Shown: positions 33,868 to 41,928 of the stretch, one piece after another
Layout of the letters: each line of letters begins with the position of its first letter
Numbering within the stretch: the stretch's first letter is position 1
Made by a program: the position numbers and the translations under genes
Source of the DNA: Streptomyces antibioticus
GTDB lineage: Bacteria > Actinomycetota > Actinomycetes > Streptomycetales > Streptomycetaceae
Reading direction: 5' to 3'
NCBI RefSeq assembly: GCF_001514065.1
Contig: NZ_KQ948424.1
Span: 1-64,000 of the forward strand
Length of the DNA: 64,000 bases
Notes under the pieces: generated by a model
The model's database searches: none
The model's input: only the letters and a program-made list of their open reading frames with translations
Told to the model about the DNA's origin: nothing

Positions 33868-34848
33868 TCAGAACAGCGCCCGCGCGAGTGCCCGGCGCGC
33901 CGCGATCACCCGCGGGTCATCGGGCCCGACGACCTCGAAAAGCTCCAACAGCCGGACACGTACGGCGTTCCGGTCGTCACCGGCGGTGCGCTGCACCGTC
34001 TCGATGAGCCGCCCGAAGGCGTCCTCGACATGCCCGCCGACCAGATCCAGGTCGGCCGCGGTGACCTGCGCCTGCACGTCGGCCGGCTTCGCGGCGGCGT
34101 CCTGGCGCACCTGCTGCGGGTCGAGCCCCTGCACCCGGTGCAGCAACTCGGCCTGGGCGAGCCCGAGTTTGGCCTCGGTGTTGCCCGGGTCGTCGCTCAG
34201 TACGTTCTTGTACGCCTGGACGGCACCGCCGAAGTCGCCCGCGTCCAGGGCCTGTACGGCGGCCTCGAGGAGGGCGTCGTAGGGCCCGGCAGGAACGGCC
34301 GGAGCGGCGTCCTGGGCGGCACCGGGAGCGGCGTCGGGGTCGACGACGAGGCCGGTCAGCCCGAAGCGCTGCTCGGCGACCTGCACCAACTGGTCCAGGG
34401 TCTGCTGGATCTGCTCCTTGCCGGCGGCGCCCTGGAAGAGCGGCAGCGCCTGCCCGGCGACGACGGCGAACACAGCGGGGATGCCCTGCACCCCGAACTG
34501 CTGCATCAGCATCTGATTGGCGTCGACGTCGATCTTGGCGAGGAGGAGGCGGCCGTTGTACTCGACGACGAGCTGCTCAAGGACCGGGCTCAGCTGCTTG
34601 CAGGGCTCGCACCACTCGGCCCAGAAGTCGATGACGACGGGCACCTCGGTGGAGCGCTGCAGGACGTCCCGCTCGAACCCGGCCTCGTCTACGTCGATGA
34701 CGAGGTCGGCGGGCGACACGGCCCCCGGTCCCCCGCCCTGCCGCGCGGCCTCGGCCCGCGCCTGCTCCGCCTTCGCCTTGGCCTCCTGGGCCGCCTTCAC
34801 CGCGGCGAGGTCGACGACTCCGCTCATGGACATGTTCCGTGGCTGCAT
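33868..34848 (-). CDS. CnoX/YbbN-type thioredoxin-TPR co-chaperone
   Basis: 326 residues. An Ala/Lys/Gln helix (residues 10-38) precedes a thioredoxin domain with FWAEWCEPCKQLSP near residue 75 and cis-Pro GIPAVFAV. A C-terminal TPR_19/20 module follows (LLEAAVQALDAGDFGGAVQAYKNVL, and RLIETVQRT...RLLELFEVVG near the end). Relatives hand oxidised clients to chaperones. ATG 34848 is chosen with GGGGGAGG 9 nt upstream. It is divergent from the TetR gene. Confidence 0.87.
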   Translation of the reverse strand: MQPRNMSMSGVVDLAAVKAAQEAKAKAEQARAEAARQGGGPGAVSPADLVIDVDEAGFERDVLQRSTEVPVVIDFWAEWCEPCKQLSPVLEQLVVEYNGRLLLAKIDVDANQMLMQQFGVQGIPAVFAVVAGQALPLFQGAAGKEQIQQTLDQLVQVAEQRFGLTGLVVDPDAAPGAAQDAAPAVPAGPYDALLEAAVQALDAGDFGGAVQAYKNVLSDDPGNTEAKLGLAQAELLHRVQGLDPQQVRQDAAAKPADVQAQVTAADLDLVGGHVEDAFGRLIETVQRTAGDDRNAVRVRLLELFEVVGPDDPRVIAARRALARALF

Positions 34849-34983
34849 GCGCCTATCCTCCCCCGTTCGCGCGCGTAGGTGAAAAGCATGGTGAAAGCCG
34901 GTCAGGCTCTGTACCGGTTCTGTGGTGCTCAGCACCGGTCCAGCGATGTGCGACGCCGGGTCCCCACCCCACGCCAGTGGTTT

Positions 34984-35000
34984 CGCTACGAGTCGTAGCG
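34984..35000. promoter_or_regulatory. Probable TetR operator
   Basis: CGCTACG-AGT-CGTAGCG, a perfect 7-bp inverted repeat flanked by TTT and TAA. It lies 84 bp upstream of the TetR ATG and 136 bp before the divergent cnoX start, and is a probable autoregulatory site. Confidence 0.6.
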
Positions 35001-35083
35001 TAATGGCACTGAGTGCCGCCTGACGACCACGTTCCGGTGATCTCCCTCACGGCTTCACAGGAATCGCCGGTTATGGTCGGGGG

Positions 35084-35713
35084 ATGCAGAGCCCCACTCC
35101 CGCCCCACGCGCCACAGGACGCCCCCGCTCCGCCGCCGCGGACGCCGCGATCCTGGCGGCGACGCGGGAGGCGCTGGTGGAGCTGGGCTGGTCCAAGCTC
35201 ACGCTGGGAGACGTGGCGACGCGGGCGGCGGTTGCGAAGACGACGATCTACCGCCGCTGGCCGGGCAAGAACGAGCTGGTGGTGGACGCCGTGGCCGAGC
35301 TCTTCGACGAGCTGCGCCTTCCCGACCGCGGCACCCTGGCCGCCGACATCGAGGGCGTGGTCCTGCAGTTCGCGGCGATCCTGGCCCGCCCGGAGGCGAA
35401 GAGCGGCCTGATGGCGGTGGTGGCGGAGTCGACCCGCGACGACGCACTGCGCGAACGCATCCGCGCCTCGATCGTCGACCGCCAGAAGCGCCTGGTCCTG
35501 GAGGGCCGCGCGCGAGCCCAGACGCGCGGCGAACTCCCCCCGGAGTCCGACCCCGGGGAGACCGCCCGCACGGTCGACCTGATCTTCGACGTGGTGGCGG
35601 GTGCGGTGGTCCACCGCACCTTGGTGAGCGCGGAACCGGCGGACGAGGAGTGGGTACGGGGTTTCACGCGGGTGTTGCTGCTGGGGCTGGCCGGGGCGTC
35701 ACAGACGGCGTGA
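35084..35713 (+). CDS. TetR-family transcriptional regulator
   Basis: 209 residues. The N-terminal TetR HTH is clear (AILAATREALVELGWSKLTLGDVATRAAVAKTTIYRRWPGKNELV, about 20-65), followed by an all-helical TetR_C_16-like ligand domain. ATG 35084. It is convergent with icmA (19 bp apart) and divergent from cnoX, with a palindrome in the divergent region. The regulated function and ligand are not evident; icmA has a different palindrome. Confidence 0.9.
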   Translation: MQSPTPAPRATGRPRSAAADAAILAATREALVELGWSKLTLGDVATRAAVAKTTIYRRWPGKNELVVDAVAELFDELRLPDRGTLAADIEGVVLQFAAILARPEAKSGLMAVVAESTRDDALRERIRASIVDRQKRLVLEGRARAQTRGELPPESDPGETARTVDLIFDVVAGAVVHRTLVSAEPADEEWVRGFTRVLLLGLAGASQTA

Positions 35714-35732
35714 CACCCCGCCGCCCTCTGTG

Positions 35733-37433
35733 TCAGAAGCCGGCCGGCTCCGTGTACACCCCCCACTCGTCCCGCAGCACCCCACAGATCTCGCCCAGCG
35801 TCGCCTCGGCCCGCACCGCGTCGAGCATCGGCCCGATCATGTTGGACCCGTCGCGCGCGGCGGCGAGCATGGCATCCAGCGCCCTGCGCACAGCGGCGTC
35901 GTCCCGCGCGGCCTTACGGCTGCCCAGCACCCGCACCTGCTCCCGCTCGACCTCGTGGGAGACCCGCAGGATCTCCAAATCCCCGGTGACGGAGCCGTGG
36001 TGGACGTTGACGCCCACCACCCTCTTGTCCCCCTTCTCCAGGGCCTGCTGGTACTGGAACGCGGACTCGGCGATCTCGCCGGTGAACCAGCCGTCCTCGA
36101 TCCCGCGCAGAATCCCGGACGTGATGGGCCCGATCGGGTGCTGTCCGTCCGGATGCGCCCGCAGCCCCCGCTCCTTGATCTGCTCGAAGATCCGCTCCGC
36201 GTCGGCCTCGATACGGTCGGTCAGCTGCTCGACGTACCAGGAACCACCCAGCGGATCCGCGACGTTGGCGACCCCGGTCTCCTCCATGAGGACCTGCTGG
36301 GTCCGCAGGGCGATCTCGGCGGCCTGCTCGCTCGGGAGCGCGAGGGTCTCGTCGAGGGCGTTGGTGTGCAGGGAGTTGGTACCGCCGAGCACGGCGGCGA
36401 GGGCCTCGACGGCGGTCCGCACGACGTTGTTGTACGGCTGCTGGGCGGTCAGCGAGACACCGGCGGTCTGCGTGTGGAACCGCAGCCACTGGGCCTTCTC
36501 GGACTTCGCCCCGTACACGTCCCGCATCCACCGAGCCCAGATCCGCCTCGCCGCACGGAACTTGGCGATCTCCTCGAAGAAATCGACATGGGCGTCGAAG
36601 AAGAAGGAGAGCCCAGGGGCGAACACATCCACGTCAAGCCCGCGCGAGAGCCCCAACTCCACGTACCCGAACCCGTCGGCGAGGGTGTAGGCGAGCTCCT
36701 GCGCGGCGGTGGAGCCGGCTTCCCGGATGTGATACCCGGACACGGACAGCGGCTTGTAAGCAGGAATGCCCGCCGCGCAGTACTCCATCAGGTCCCCGAT
36801 GAGCCGCAGATGGGGCTCGGGCTGGAAGAGCCACTCCTTCTGGGCGATGTACTCCTTGAAGATGTCGGTCTGGAGCGTGCCGTTGAGCACCCCCGGATCG
36901 ACTCCCTGCCGCTCGGCGGCGACGAGATACATACAGAAAACAGGAACAGCGGGCCCGCTGATGGTCATGGAGGTGGTGACGTCCCCGAGCGGGATGTCCT
37001 TGAACAGCACCTCCATGTCGGCGGCGGAGTCGATGGCGACCCCGCAGTGCCCGACTTCGCCCAGCGACCGCGGATCGTCGGAGTCCCGCCCCATGAGGGT
37101 AGGCATGTCAAAGGCGACGGACAGCCCCCCACCCCCGTTGGCGAGGATCATCTTGTACCGCTCGTTGGTCTGCTCGGCGTTCCCGAACCCGGCGAACTGC
37201 CGAATGGTCCACGTCCGCCCTCGGTACCCGGTGGCGTACAGCCCTCGGGTGTACGGGAACTCCCCCGGCCACCCGATCCGCTCGAACCCCTCGTAACGAT
37301 CCCCCGCCCGAGGCCCGTACACCGGCTCCACGTCATCCCCGGAGAGCGTGGTGAAGTCGGCCTCCCCCTTACGAGAAGCGTCATACCGGGCCTGCCACCG
37401 TCGGCGGCCCTCTTCGATGGCGTCAGCGTCCAT
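35733..37433 (-). CDS. icmA: Isobutyryl-CoA mutase large subunit
   Basis: 566 residues, the length known for IcmA. A B12-dependent mutase that interconverts isobutyryl-CoA and n-butyryl-CoA; the B12-binding small subunit is encoded elsewhere, and no B12 domain is present here. The barrel has YATGYRGRTWTIRQFAGFG and LSVAFDMPTLMG. Phe80 and Gln198 occupy the positions that are Tyr and Arg in methylmalonyl-CoA mutase, the signature of isobutyryl-CoA specificity. ATG 37433 lies 7 bp after a perfect palindrome, so a repressor would block it directly. MeaB at 56257 may serve as chaperone. Confidence 0.93.
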   Translation of the reverse strand: MDADAIEEGRRRWQARYDASRKGEADFTTLSGDDVEPVYGPRAGDRYEGFERIGWPGEFPYTRGLYATGYRGRTWTIRQFAGFGNAEQTNERYKMILANGGGGLSVAFDMPTLMGRDSDDPRSLGEVGHCGVAIDSAADMEVLFKDIPLGDVTTSMTISGPAVPVFCMYLVAAERQGVDPGVLNGTLQTDIFKEYIAQKEWLFQPEPHLRLIGDLMEYCAAGIPAYKPLSVSGYHIREAGSTAAQELAYTLADGFGYVELGLSRGLDVDVFAPGLSFFFDAHVDFFEEIAKFRAARRIWARWMRDVYGAKSEKAQWLRFHTQTAGVSLTAQQPYNNVVRTAVEALAAVLGGTNSLHTNALDETLALPSEQAAEIALRTQQVLMEETGVANVADPLGGSWYVEQLTDRIEADAERIFEQIKERGLRAHPDGQHPIGPITSGILRGIEDGWFTGEIAESAFQYQQALEKGDKRVVGVNVHHGSVTGDLEILRVSHEVEREQVRVLGSRKAARDDAAVRRALDAMLAAARDGSNMIGPMLDAVRAEATLGEICGVLRDEWGVYTEPAGF

Positions 37434-37440
37434 GCTTCAA

Positions 37441-37464
37441 ATTTACTAGGACGTCCTAGTAAAT
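37441..37464. promoter_or_regulatory. Perfect 24-bp palindrome before icmA
   Basis: Both arms read ATTTACTAGGAC with no centre spacer. It ends 7 bp from the icmA start codon and so overlaps the transcription start region. A dimeric repressor site, regulator unknown. Confidence 0.85.
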
Positions 37465-37516
37465 GTCGATGGGCAACCGCCGCGAGCCCTGGAGGATCAC
37501 TCTCGCGGCGGTGGAG

Positions 37517-37855
37517 TCACGCCTTGGCGACGACCGCGCCGTCCTCGGAGACCTGGGCCTCCAGCTCGTGCGTGACCTTGCGCTCCACGAAGAAGGCAGC
37601 CGTGGGAATCGTTCCTGCAAGAAGGACCCAGAGCTGCTTCTTGACCGGCCACTTGGCCTTGGACCCCAGGTCGAAGGCGAAGACCAGGTAGATCACGTAC
37701 AGCCAGCCGTGGGCGATGCCGACGACGCTGGTGAAGCTGTCCGCGCCGTCCATCTTGAACAGGTACTTGGCGATGACGCCCAGGGTCAGCAGGACGAGCA
37801 GTACGCCGGTGACGTAGGCCATGACGCGGTAGCGGGTCAGCACGCTCTTTTTCAT
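37517..37855 (-). CDS. DUF3817 membrane protein
   Basis: 112 residues with three hydrophobic segments: VMAYVTGVLLVLLTLGVIAKYL, VGIAHGWLYVIYLVFAFDL and QLWVLLAGTIPTAAFFVERKV. The family motif GxAHGxLYVxYL is clear. Function is unknown. ATG 37855 has no ribosome site; TTACGCT lies just upstream, so a leaderless message is possible. A second paralog lies at 48404-48751. Confidence 0.87.
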   Translation of the reverse strand: MKKSVLTRYRVMAYVTGVLLVLLTLGVIAKYLFKMDGADSFTSVVGIAHGWLYVIYLVFAFDLGSKAKWPVKKQLWVLLAGTIPTAAFFVERKVTHELEAQVSEDGAVVAKA

Positions 37856-37898
37856 GCGTTCGAGCGTAACCGCCGGTTCCGGGAGATCTTGGCCCGGG

Positions 37899-38408
37899 TC
37901 AGTCCTCGTCGAAGTCGTTCGCCGAAACCCGCAGGGGTCTCAGCAGTGCGAAGATCTCGCCGCATTCCTCCGCGTCGTAGACGCCGAGGCCGAAGTCCAT
38001 GGCCATGAGGTCGCGGGTCGCGGCCTCCACGACCTCGCGGCCCTTGTCCGTGATGACGGCGAGCGTGCCGCGGCCGTCGTTGGGGTTGGGCTTCTTGTCG
38101 ACCAGGCCGGACTTCACCAGGCGGTCCACCGTGTTCGTCACGGACGTCGGATGCACCATCAGGCGTTCGCCGATCTTGGACATGGTCAGCTCGCCGGCCT
38201 TGGAGAAGGTGAGCAGGACCAGCGCCTCGTAGCGCGCGAAGGTCAGTCCGTAGGGCTTGACCACCGCGTCGACCTCGGCCAGCAGGATCTGGTGGGCCCG
38301 CATGATCGAGGTGATCGCGGCCATCGACGGCACGTTTCCCCAGCGCTGCTTCCAGAGCTCGTCGGCGCGGGCGATGGGATCGAAGGGAAGACTGAGGGGC
38401 TTCGGCAC
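37899..38408 (-). CDS. MarR-family transcriptional regulator
   Basis: 169 residues. Central winged HTH: LTMSKIGERLMVHPTSVTNTVDRLVKSGLVDKKPNPNDGRGTLAVIT. The N-terminal arm (DPIARADELWKQRWG) and acidic C-terminus (NDFDED) are typical of the streptomycete subgroup. GTG 38408 has AAGGTC upstream. It lies 21 bp after the MFS gene on the same strand and 43 bp before the DUF3817 gene, so all may be cotranscribed. Ligand unknown. Confidence 0.9.
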   Translation of the reverse strand: MPKPLSLPFDPIARADELWKQRWGNVPSMAAITSIMRAHQILLAEVDAVVKPYGLTFARYEALVLLTFSKAGELTMSKIGERLMVHPTSVTNTVDRLVKSGLVDKKPNPNDGRGTLAVITDKGREVVEAATRDLMAMDFGLGVYDAEECGEIFALLRPLRVSANDFDED

Positions 38409-38429
38409 GGCACTGACCTTACCGGCCGG

Positions 38430-39689
38430 TCACATGGTGGTCAGCCCCGTCTTGGCATTCGGTCGGGCCGCCGTCTGCTCACCCGTGCGGCGTGCCTCTG
38501 CCGCCAGCACCGCGCAGCACACCGCCCCCACCACCCCGGCCCCCGCCACCGTCCACGCCACCCCCGCGAACTCCGCCGCGACGCCCGCCAGCGCCATCCC
38601 CACCCCCTGGATCGTCATCAACCCGGCCGTGAGCAGCGTCATCGCCCGCCCCCGCAGCCCCTCCGGCACCGCCCGCACGAACCACTGGTCCAGACCCAGC
38701 GTGTACGCCGACCCCACGCCCGAGAGGAAGAGAAGGAGTAGCGACACCGCAAGACCCGGATGCAGGACGTAGCCCACGTACGGCAGCAGCGTCACGCACA
38801 CCAGCGGCAGCGCGATCCGTTCCCGCGCCGCCGGGCGGAGCCGCGCGCCCGCCCACAGCTCCCCCGCGATCGTCCCCACCGGCAGCGCGCACATCAGCAG
38901 CCCCAGCCCCACCGAACCGGCACCCAGCTCGTCCGCGTACGGCGCCGCCAGCGCCTCCGGCACCACCGCGAACATCGGCGGCAGCCAGAACAGGAACAGC
39001 AGCACCCGCACCCTGCGGTCCGCCAGCACCTGCCGCGCGCCCGTCAGCGAATCCGTCACCAGCGCGTTCCCGCCCGCCGCCGCCCGCGCGGGCCGCCGCC
39101 GCGTGCCGAACCGCAGCAGCCCCGCCGACGCGCAGAACGTGACCACCGTGATCAGCAGCGCGTGCCGCGGCGATACGACGGTCAGCAGCACCCCGCCGAC
39201 GCCGTACCCGGCGAGCAGCGCCCCCTGCGACACGATCCGCAGCAGCGAGCGGCCCAGCACGAACAGATCCCCGTCCCCGAGGATGTCCGCCAGCGTCGCC
39301 ATCCGCGTCCCCGCGAACACCGGCGACACCGTGGCCAGCGCACACCTCAGCGCAAGCAGCACCCCGATCTGCGCGCCCGGCAGCGTCATCGGCAGCACAC
39401 ACGCCGCGCACATCAGATCGCACAGCACCAGCACCCGCCGGGCCGGGAAACGGTCGGCGACTCCCGAGAGAAGGGTGCCGCCGACGACGTACGGCAGGAA
39501 TCCGAGCGCGAAGGCCAGTGCGCTGAGGAGGGGCGAGCCGGTCAGGTCATAGACGAGGACGGACAGCGAGATCTCGGCGACCACCACGCCCAGCAGCGCG
39601 AGCAGGTGCGCGGCGAAGACCACGCGGAACTCGCGTACGGCGAAGACGCGGGCGTAACCGGTGGGCGGGGCGCTCAAGGTGTCCGTCAT
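38430..39689 (-). CDS. MFS transporter
   Basis: 419 residues with about twelve hydrophobic segments. The loop 2-3 motif (SGVADRFPARRVLVLCD) is a variant of the MFS GxxxDRxGRR signature. The protein resembles the MFS_3 exporter group. Substrate unknown. It is divergent from an ArsR-type regulator with an 82-bp shared region containing a TTCGGC...GCCGAA dyad, suggesting regulator-controlled efflux. Confidence 0.88.
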   Translation of the reverse strand: MTDTLSAPPTGYARVFAVREFRVVFAAHLLALLGVVVAEISLSVLVYDLTGSPLLSALAFALGFLPYVVGGTLLSGVADRFPARRVLVLCDLMCAACVLPMTLPGAQIGVLLALRCALATVSPVFAGTRMATLADILGDGDLFVLGRSLLRIVSQGALLAGYGVGGVLLTVVSPRHALLITVVTFCASAGLLRFGTRRRPARAAAGGNALVTDSLTGARQVLADRRVRVLLFLFWLPPMFAVVPEALAAPYADELGAGSVGLGLLMCALPVGTIAGELWAGARLRPAARERIALPLVCVTLLPYVGYVLHPGLAVSLLLLFLSGVGSAYTLGLDQWFVRAVPEGLRGRAMTLLTAGLMTIQGVGMALAGVAAEFAGVAWTVAGAGVVGAVCCAVLAAEARRTGEQTAARPNAKTGLTTM

Positions 39690-39729
39690 GGGCAGAGCGT
39701 GGCCCTTCGCCGCTCCCGCGCCCTAGAGT

Positions 39730-39745
39730 TTCGGCACCAGCCGAA
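39730..39745. promoter_or_regulatory. Dyad between MFS and ArsR-type genes
   Basis: TTCGGC-ACCA-GCCGAA, perfect 6-bp arms. It is located 26 bp before the regulator ATG and 40 bp before the MFS start, and is a probable operator for the adjacent regulator. Confidence 0.6.
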
Positions 39746-39771
39746 TCTTCCGGGACCACCAGAGAGACGTC

Positions 39772-40752
39772 ATGCCCTCGCGCCTGCACTTCGGGGAGGA
39801 CGACTTCCTCCGCTGCCGCTTCGCCGTGTCGCCGCTGTGGGAGACGCAGGACGCGGTCCGCACCCTCAAGCGGCCCGACCGCCACGGCTATCACGCGCCC
39901 TGGCTGCGGCGCATCCGCGACGGCGCCGCCACGCTCGACCTCACCCCGCTCTGGCTGCTGATGCCCCGCCGCGGGCACTCCCCCGACTGGCTCTGCCCGC
40001 CGCCGGCCGGAGCGGCCGCCAGCTTCGAGGAGGAGATCGCCGCGGTCCGCGCCGCCGATCCCGAGGCGGCCCGCGAGGACACCGCCAAGTCGCTCGCGGA
40101 CACCCCGGGCGCGCTGGAGTCCTCGTACGGCCGGGCCTGGCTGGCCGATCCGGCGCGGATGGTGCGGGAGCTGGCGGACGCCATGGAAGAGGCCTGGCAC
40201 CGGCTCATCGAACCGGACTGGCCCCGGCTGCGCACCCTGCTGGAGGCGGACGTGGCGTTCCACTCACGGCGGCTGGCCGAGGTGGGGCTGGGCGGCCTGC
40301 TGCCGGAGATCAACCCGCGGTGCGGCTGGGAGGCGGGAACGCTGACCATCGAGACCAACGGCCGGCACGAGCGGCACCTGGCCGGCCAGGGCCTGGTCCT
40401 GATGCCCAGCGTCTTCGCCTGGCCGGACGTGATCAGCGGCTTCGACCCACCGTGGCAACCGATGCTGGTCTATCCGGCCCGCGGCATCGGCGGCCTGTGG
40501 ACAGAACCCGCCGACCGTACGCCGGACGCGCTCGTACGACTCCTCGGCCGCGGCCGAGCAACGGTCCTGACGGCCTTGGACGAACCCGCCACCACCACAG
40601 CCCTGGCCCACCGCCTGGGTCTGGCCCCGTCATCGGTGTCGGCACACCTGACGATCCTGCGCGAGTCCGGCCTGCTCACATCACGCCGCTACGGCCACCA
40701 GGTCCTGTACGAACGCACCCCACTGGGCATCGCCCTCAGCACAACGCCCTAA
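39772..40752 (+). CDS. ArsR/SmtB-type regulator with DUF5937 N-terminus
   Basis: 326 residues. A long N-terminal domain (about 1-240, FRCRFAVSPLWETQDAVRTL-like) of the DUF5937 type precedes a C-terminal winged helix: LGRGRATVLTALDEPATTTALAHRLGLAPSSVSAHLTILRESGLLTSRR. No metal-binding Cys motif is seen, so a small organic ligand or protein sensor role is more likely than metal. It is divergent from the MFS exporter and probably controls it. The stop is followed directly by a dispersed repeat. Confidence 0.87.
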   Translation: MPSRLHFGEDDFLRCRFAVSPLWETQDAVRTLKRPDRHGYHAPWLRRIRDGAATLDLTPLWLLMPRRGHSPDWLCPPPAGAAASFEEEIAAVRAADPEAAREDTAKSLADTPGALESSYGRAWLADPARMVRELADAMEEAWHRLIEPDWPRLRTLLEADVAFHSRRLAEVGLGGLLPEINPRCGWEAGTLTIETNGRHERHLAGQGLVLMPSVFAWPDVISGFDPPWQPMLVYPARGIGGLWTEPADRTPDALVRLLGRGRATVLTALDEPATTTALAHRLGLAPSSVSAHLTILRESGLLTSRRYGHQVLYERTPLGIALSTTP

Positions 40753-40830
40753 GGGGCGCGGGGCTGTATCAATGTGCGGCTCCGCCGCGTGGGCGCGGTC
40801 AACCCCCACCAGCCCGCACCCGACACACAA
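40753..40830. repeat. Dispersed Streptomyces intergenic element
   Basis: It starts right after the regulator stop with GGGGCGCGGGGCTGTATC and contains the hairpin GCGGC-TCC-GCCGC (40776-40788). The wording matches an element I recall from many Streptomyces intergenic regions. The hairpin may also end the regulator transcript. Confidence 0.55.
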
Positions 40831-40929
40831 CCCTCCGAGCCGAGCTCTTAGTCGAAGCCAAACCCACCCCACATGTAACGATGGGCGACAAAACGTCACC
40901 AAACACCCACCCTCGCGCAAGGGAGCAGC

Positions 40930-41916
40930 ATGCCCCGGCTGACCCACACCCTCGCCGCCCTCAGCCTCATCACCCTCATCACCGCCTGCTCATCCACCCC
41001 CTACCTCGGCGAAGCCTCCGTCGCCGGCACGAGCCCGGACAAGAACTCCCCGTTCTGGGTGGACCCGGCCAGCCCCGCCGCCGAACAGATCGAACTGTGG
41101 CGGCGGGACGGACGTACCGCTGACGCCGCGCTGCTCCAAAAGATCGCCGATCAGCCCGCCGCGCTGTGGCCGGCCGGGGAGGTCGACCCCGCCCCCACTG
41201 TGCGGGCGGCGACCGCGGCGGCGGAGGCCGCGGACCGCACCGCGCTCTTCGTGGCGTACAACATCCCGCACCGGGACTGCGGTCAGCACTCGGCGGGCGG
41301 GGCCGCCGACGCGGACGCCTACCGGGGCTGGATCGGGAAGTTCGCCGACGCGCTCGGCGACGCCAAGGCGCTGGTCGTGCTGGAGCCGGACGCCGTCGCG
41401 CACATCGTGGACGGGTGCACGCCCGGCGAGTACCACGCGGAGCGGGAGCAGTTGCTGGGCGAGGCGATCGCCCGGCTCAAGCAGCAGCCGCACACCAAGG
41501 TGTACCTGGACGCGGGCAACCCGTCCTGGATCAAGGACCCGGGGAAACTGGTCGAGCCGCTGAAGCGGGCCGGGGTGGAGCAGGCGGACGGGTTCTCGCT
41601 GAACGTCTCCAACTTCCAGACGGACGACGTCACCAAGAAGTACGGCGTCCGGCTGTCCGAGGAGCTCGGCGGCAAGCACTTCGTCATCGACTCCAGCCGC
41701 AACGGCAACGGGCCGCTGCCGGGCGCGTGGTGCAACCCGCCCGGCAGGGCCCTGGGCACCCGGCCGACCACCAGGACCGACGAGCCCGCCCTCGACGCCT
41801 ATCTGTGGGTCAAGCGGCCCGGCGAGTCGGACGGCACCTGCGAGGGCGGTCCGGACGCCGGGCAGTGGTGGCCGGAGTACGCCCTGGGCCTGGCGCGCAA
41901 CGCCCAGGGCTCATAG
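40930..41916 (+). CDS. cslZ: CslZ-type GH6 endoglucanase lipoprotein
   Basis: 328 residues. The lipobox ITAC gives lipidated Cys20. A GH6 domain covers about 40-325: FVAYNIPHRDCGQHSAGG, catalytic acid Asp154 in LVVLEPDAVAH, YLDAGNPSW and WVKRPGESDG. No cellulose-binding module. GH6 enzymes cleave beta-1,4-glucan, and the gene sits convergently with glxA-cslA, so it likely trims the tip glucan outside the membrane. AAGGGAG lies before ATG 40930. It is 12 bp from the glxA stop. Confidence 0.88.
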   Translation: MPRLTHTLAALSLITLITACSSTPYLGEASVAGTSPDKNSPFWVDPASPAAEQIELWRRDGRTADAALLQKIADQPAALWPAGEVDPAPTVRAATAAAEAADRTALFVAYNIPHRDCGQHSAGGAADADAYRGWIGKFADALGDAKALVVLEPDAVAHIVDGCTPGEYHAEREQLLGEAIARLKQQPHTKVYLDAGNPSWIKDPGKLVEPLKRAGVEQADGFSLNVSNFQTDDVTKKYGVRLSEELGGKHFVIDSSRNGNGPLPGAWCNPPGRALGTRPTTRTDEPALDAYLWVKRPGESDGTCEGGPDAGQWWPEYALGLARNAQGS

Positions 41917-41928
41917 GCGACCTCCAGA

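Noticed and set aside
35084-35713. Assigning this TetR as the icmA repressor
   Set aside because: Its own upstream dyad (CGCTACG...CGTAGCG) differs from the icmA palindrome, so the link is unsupported.
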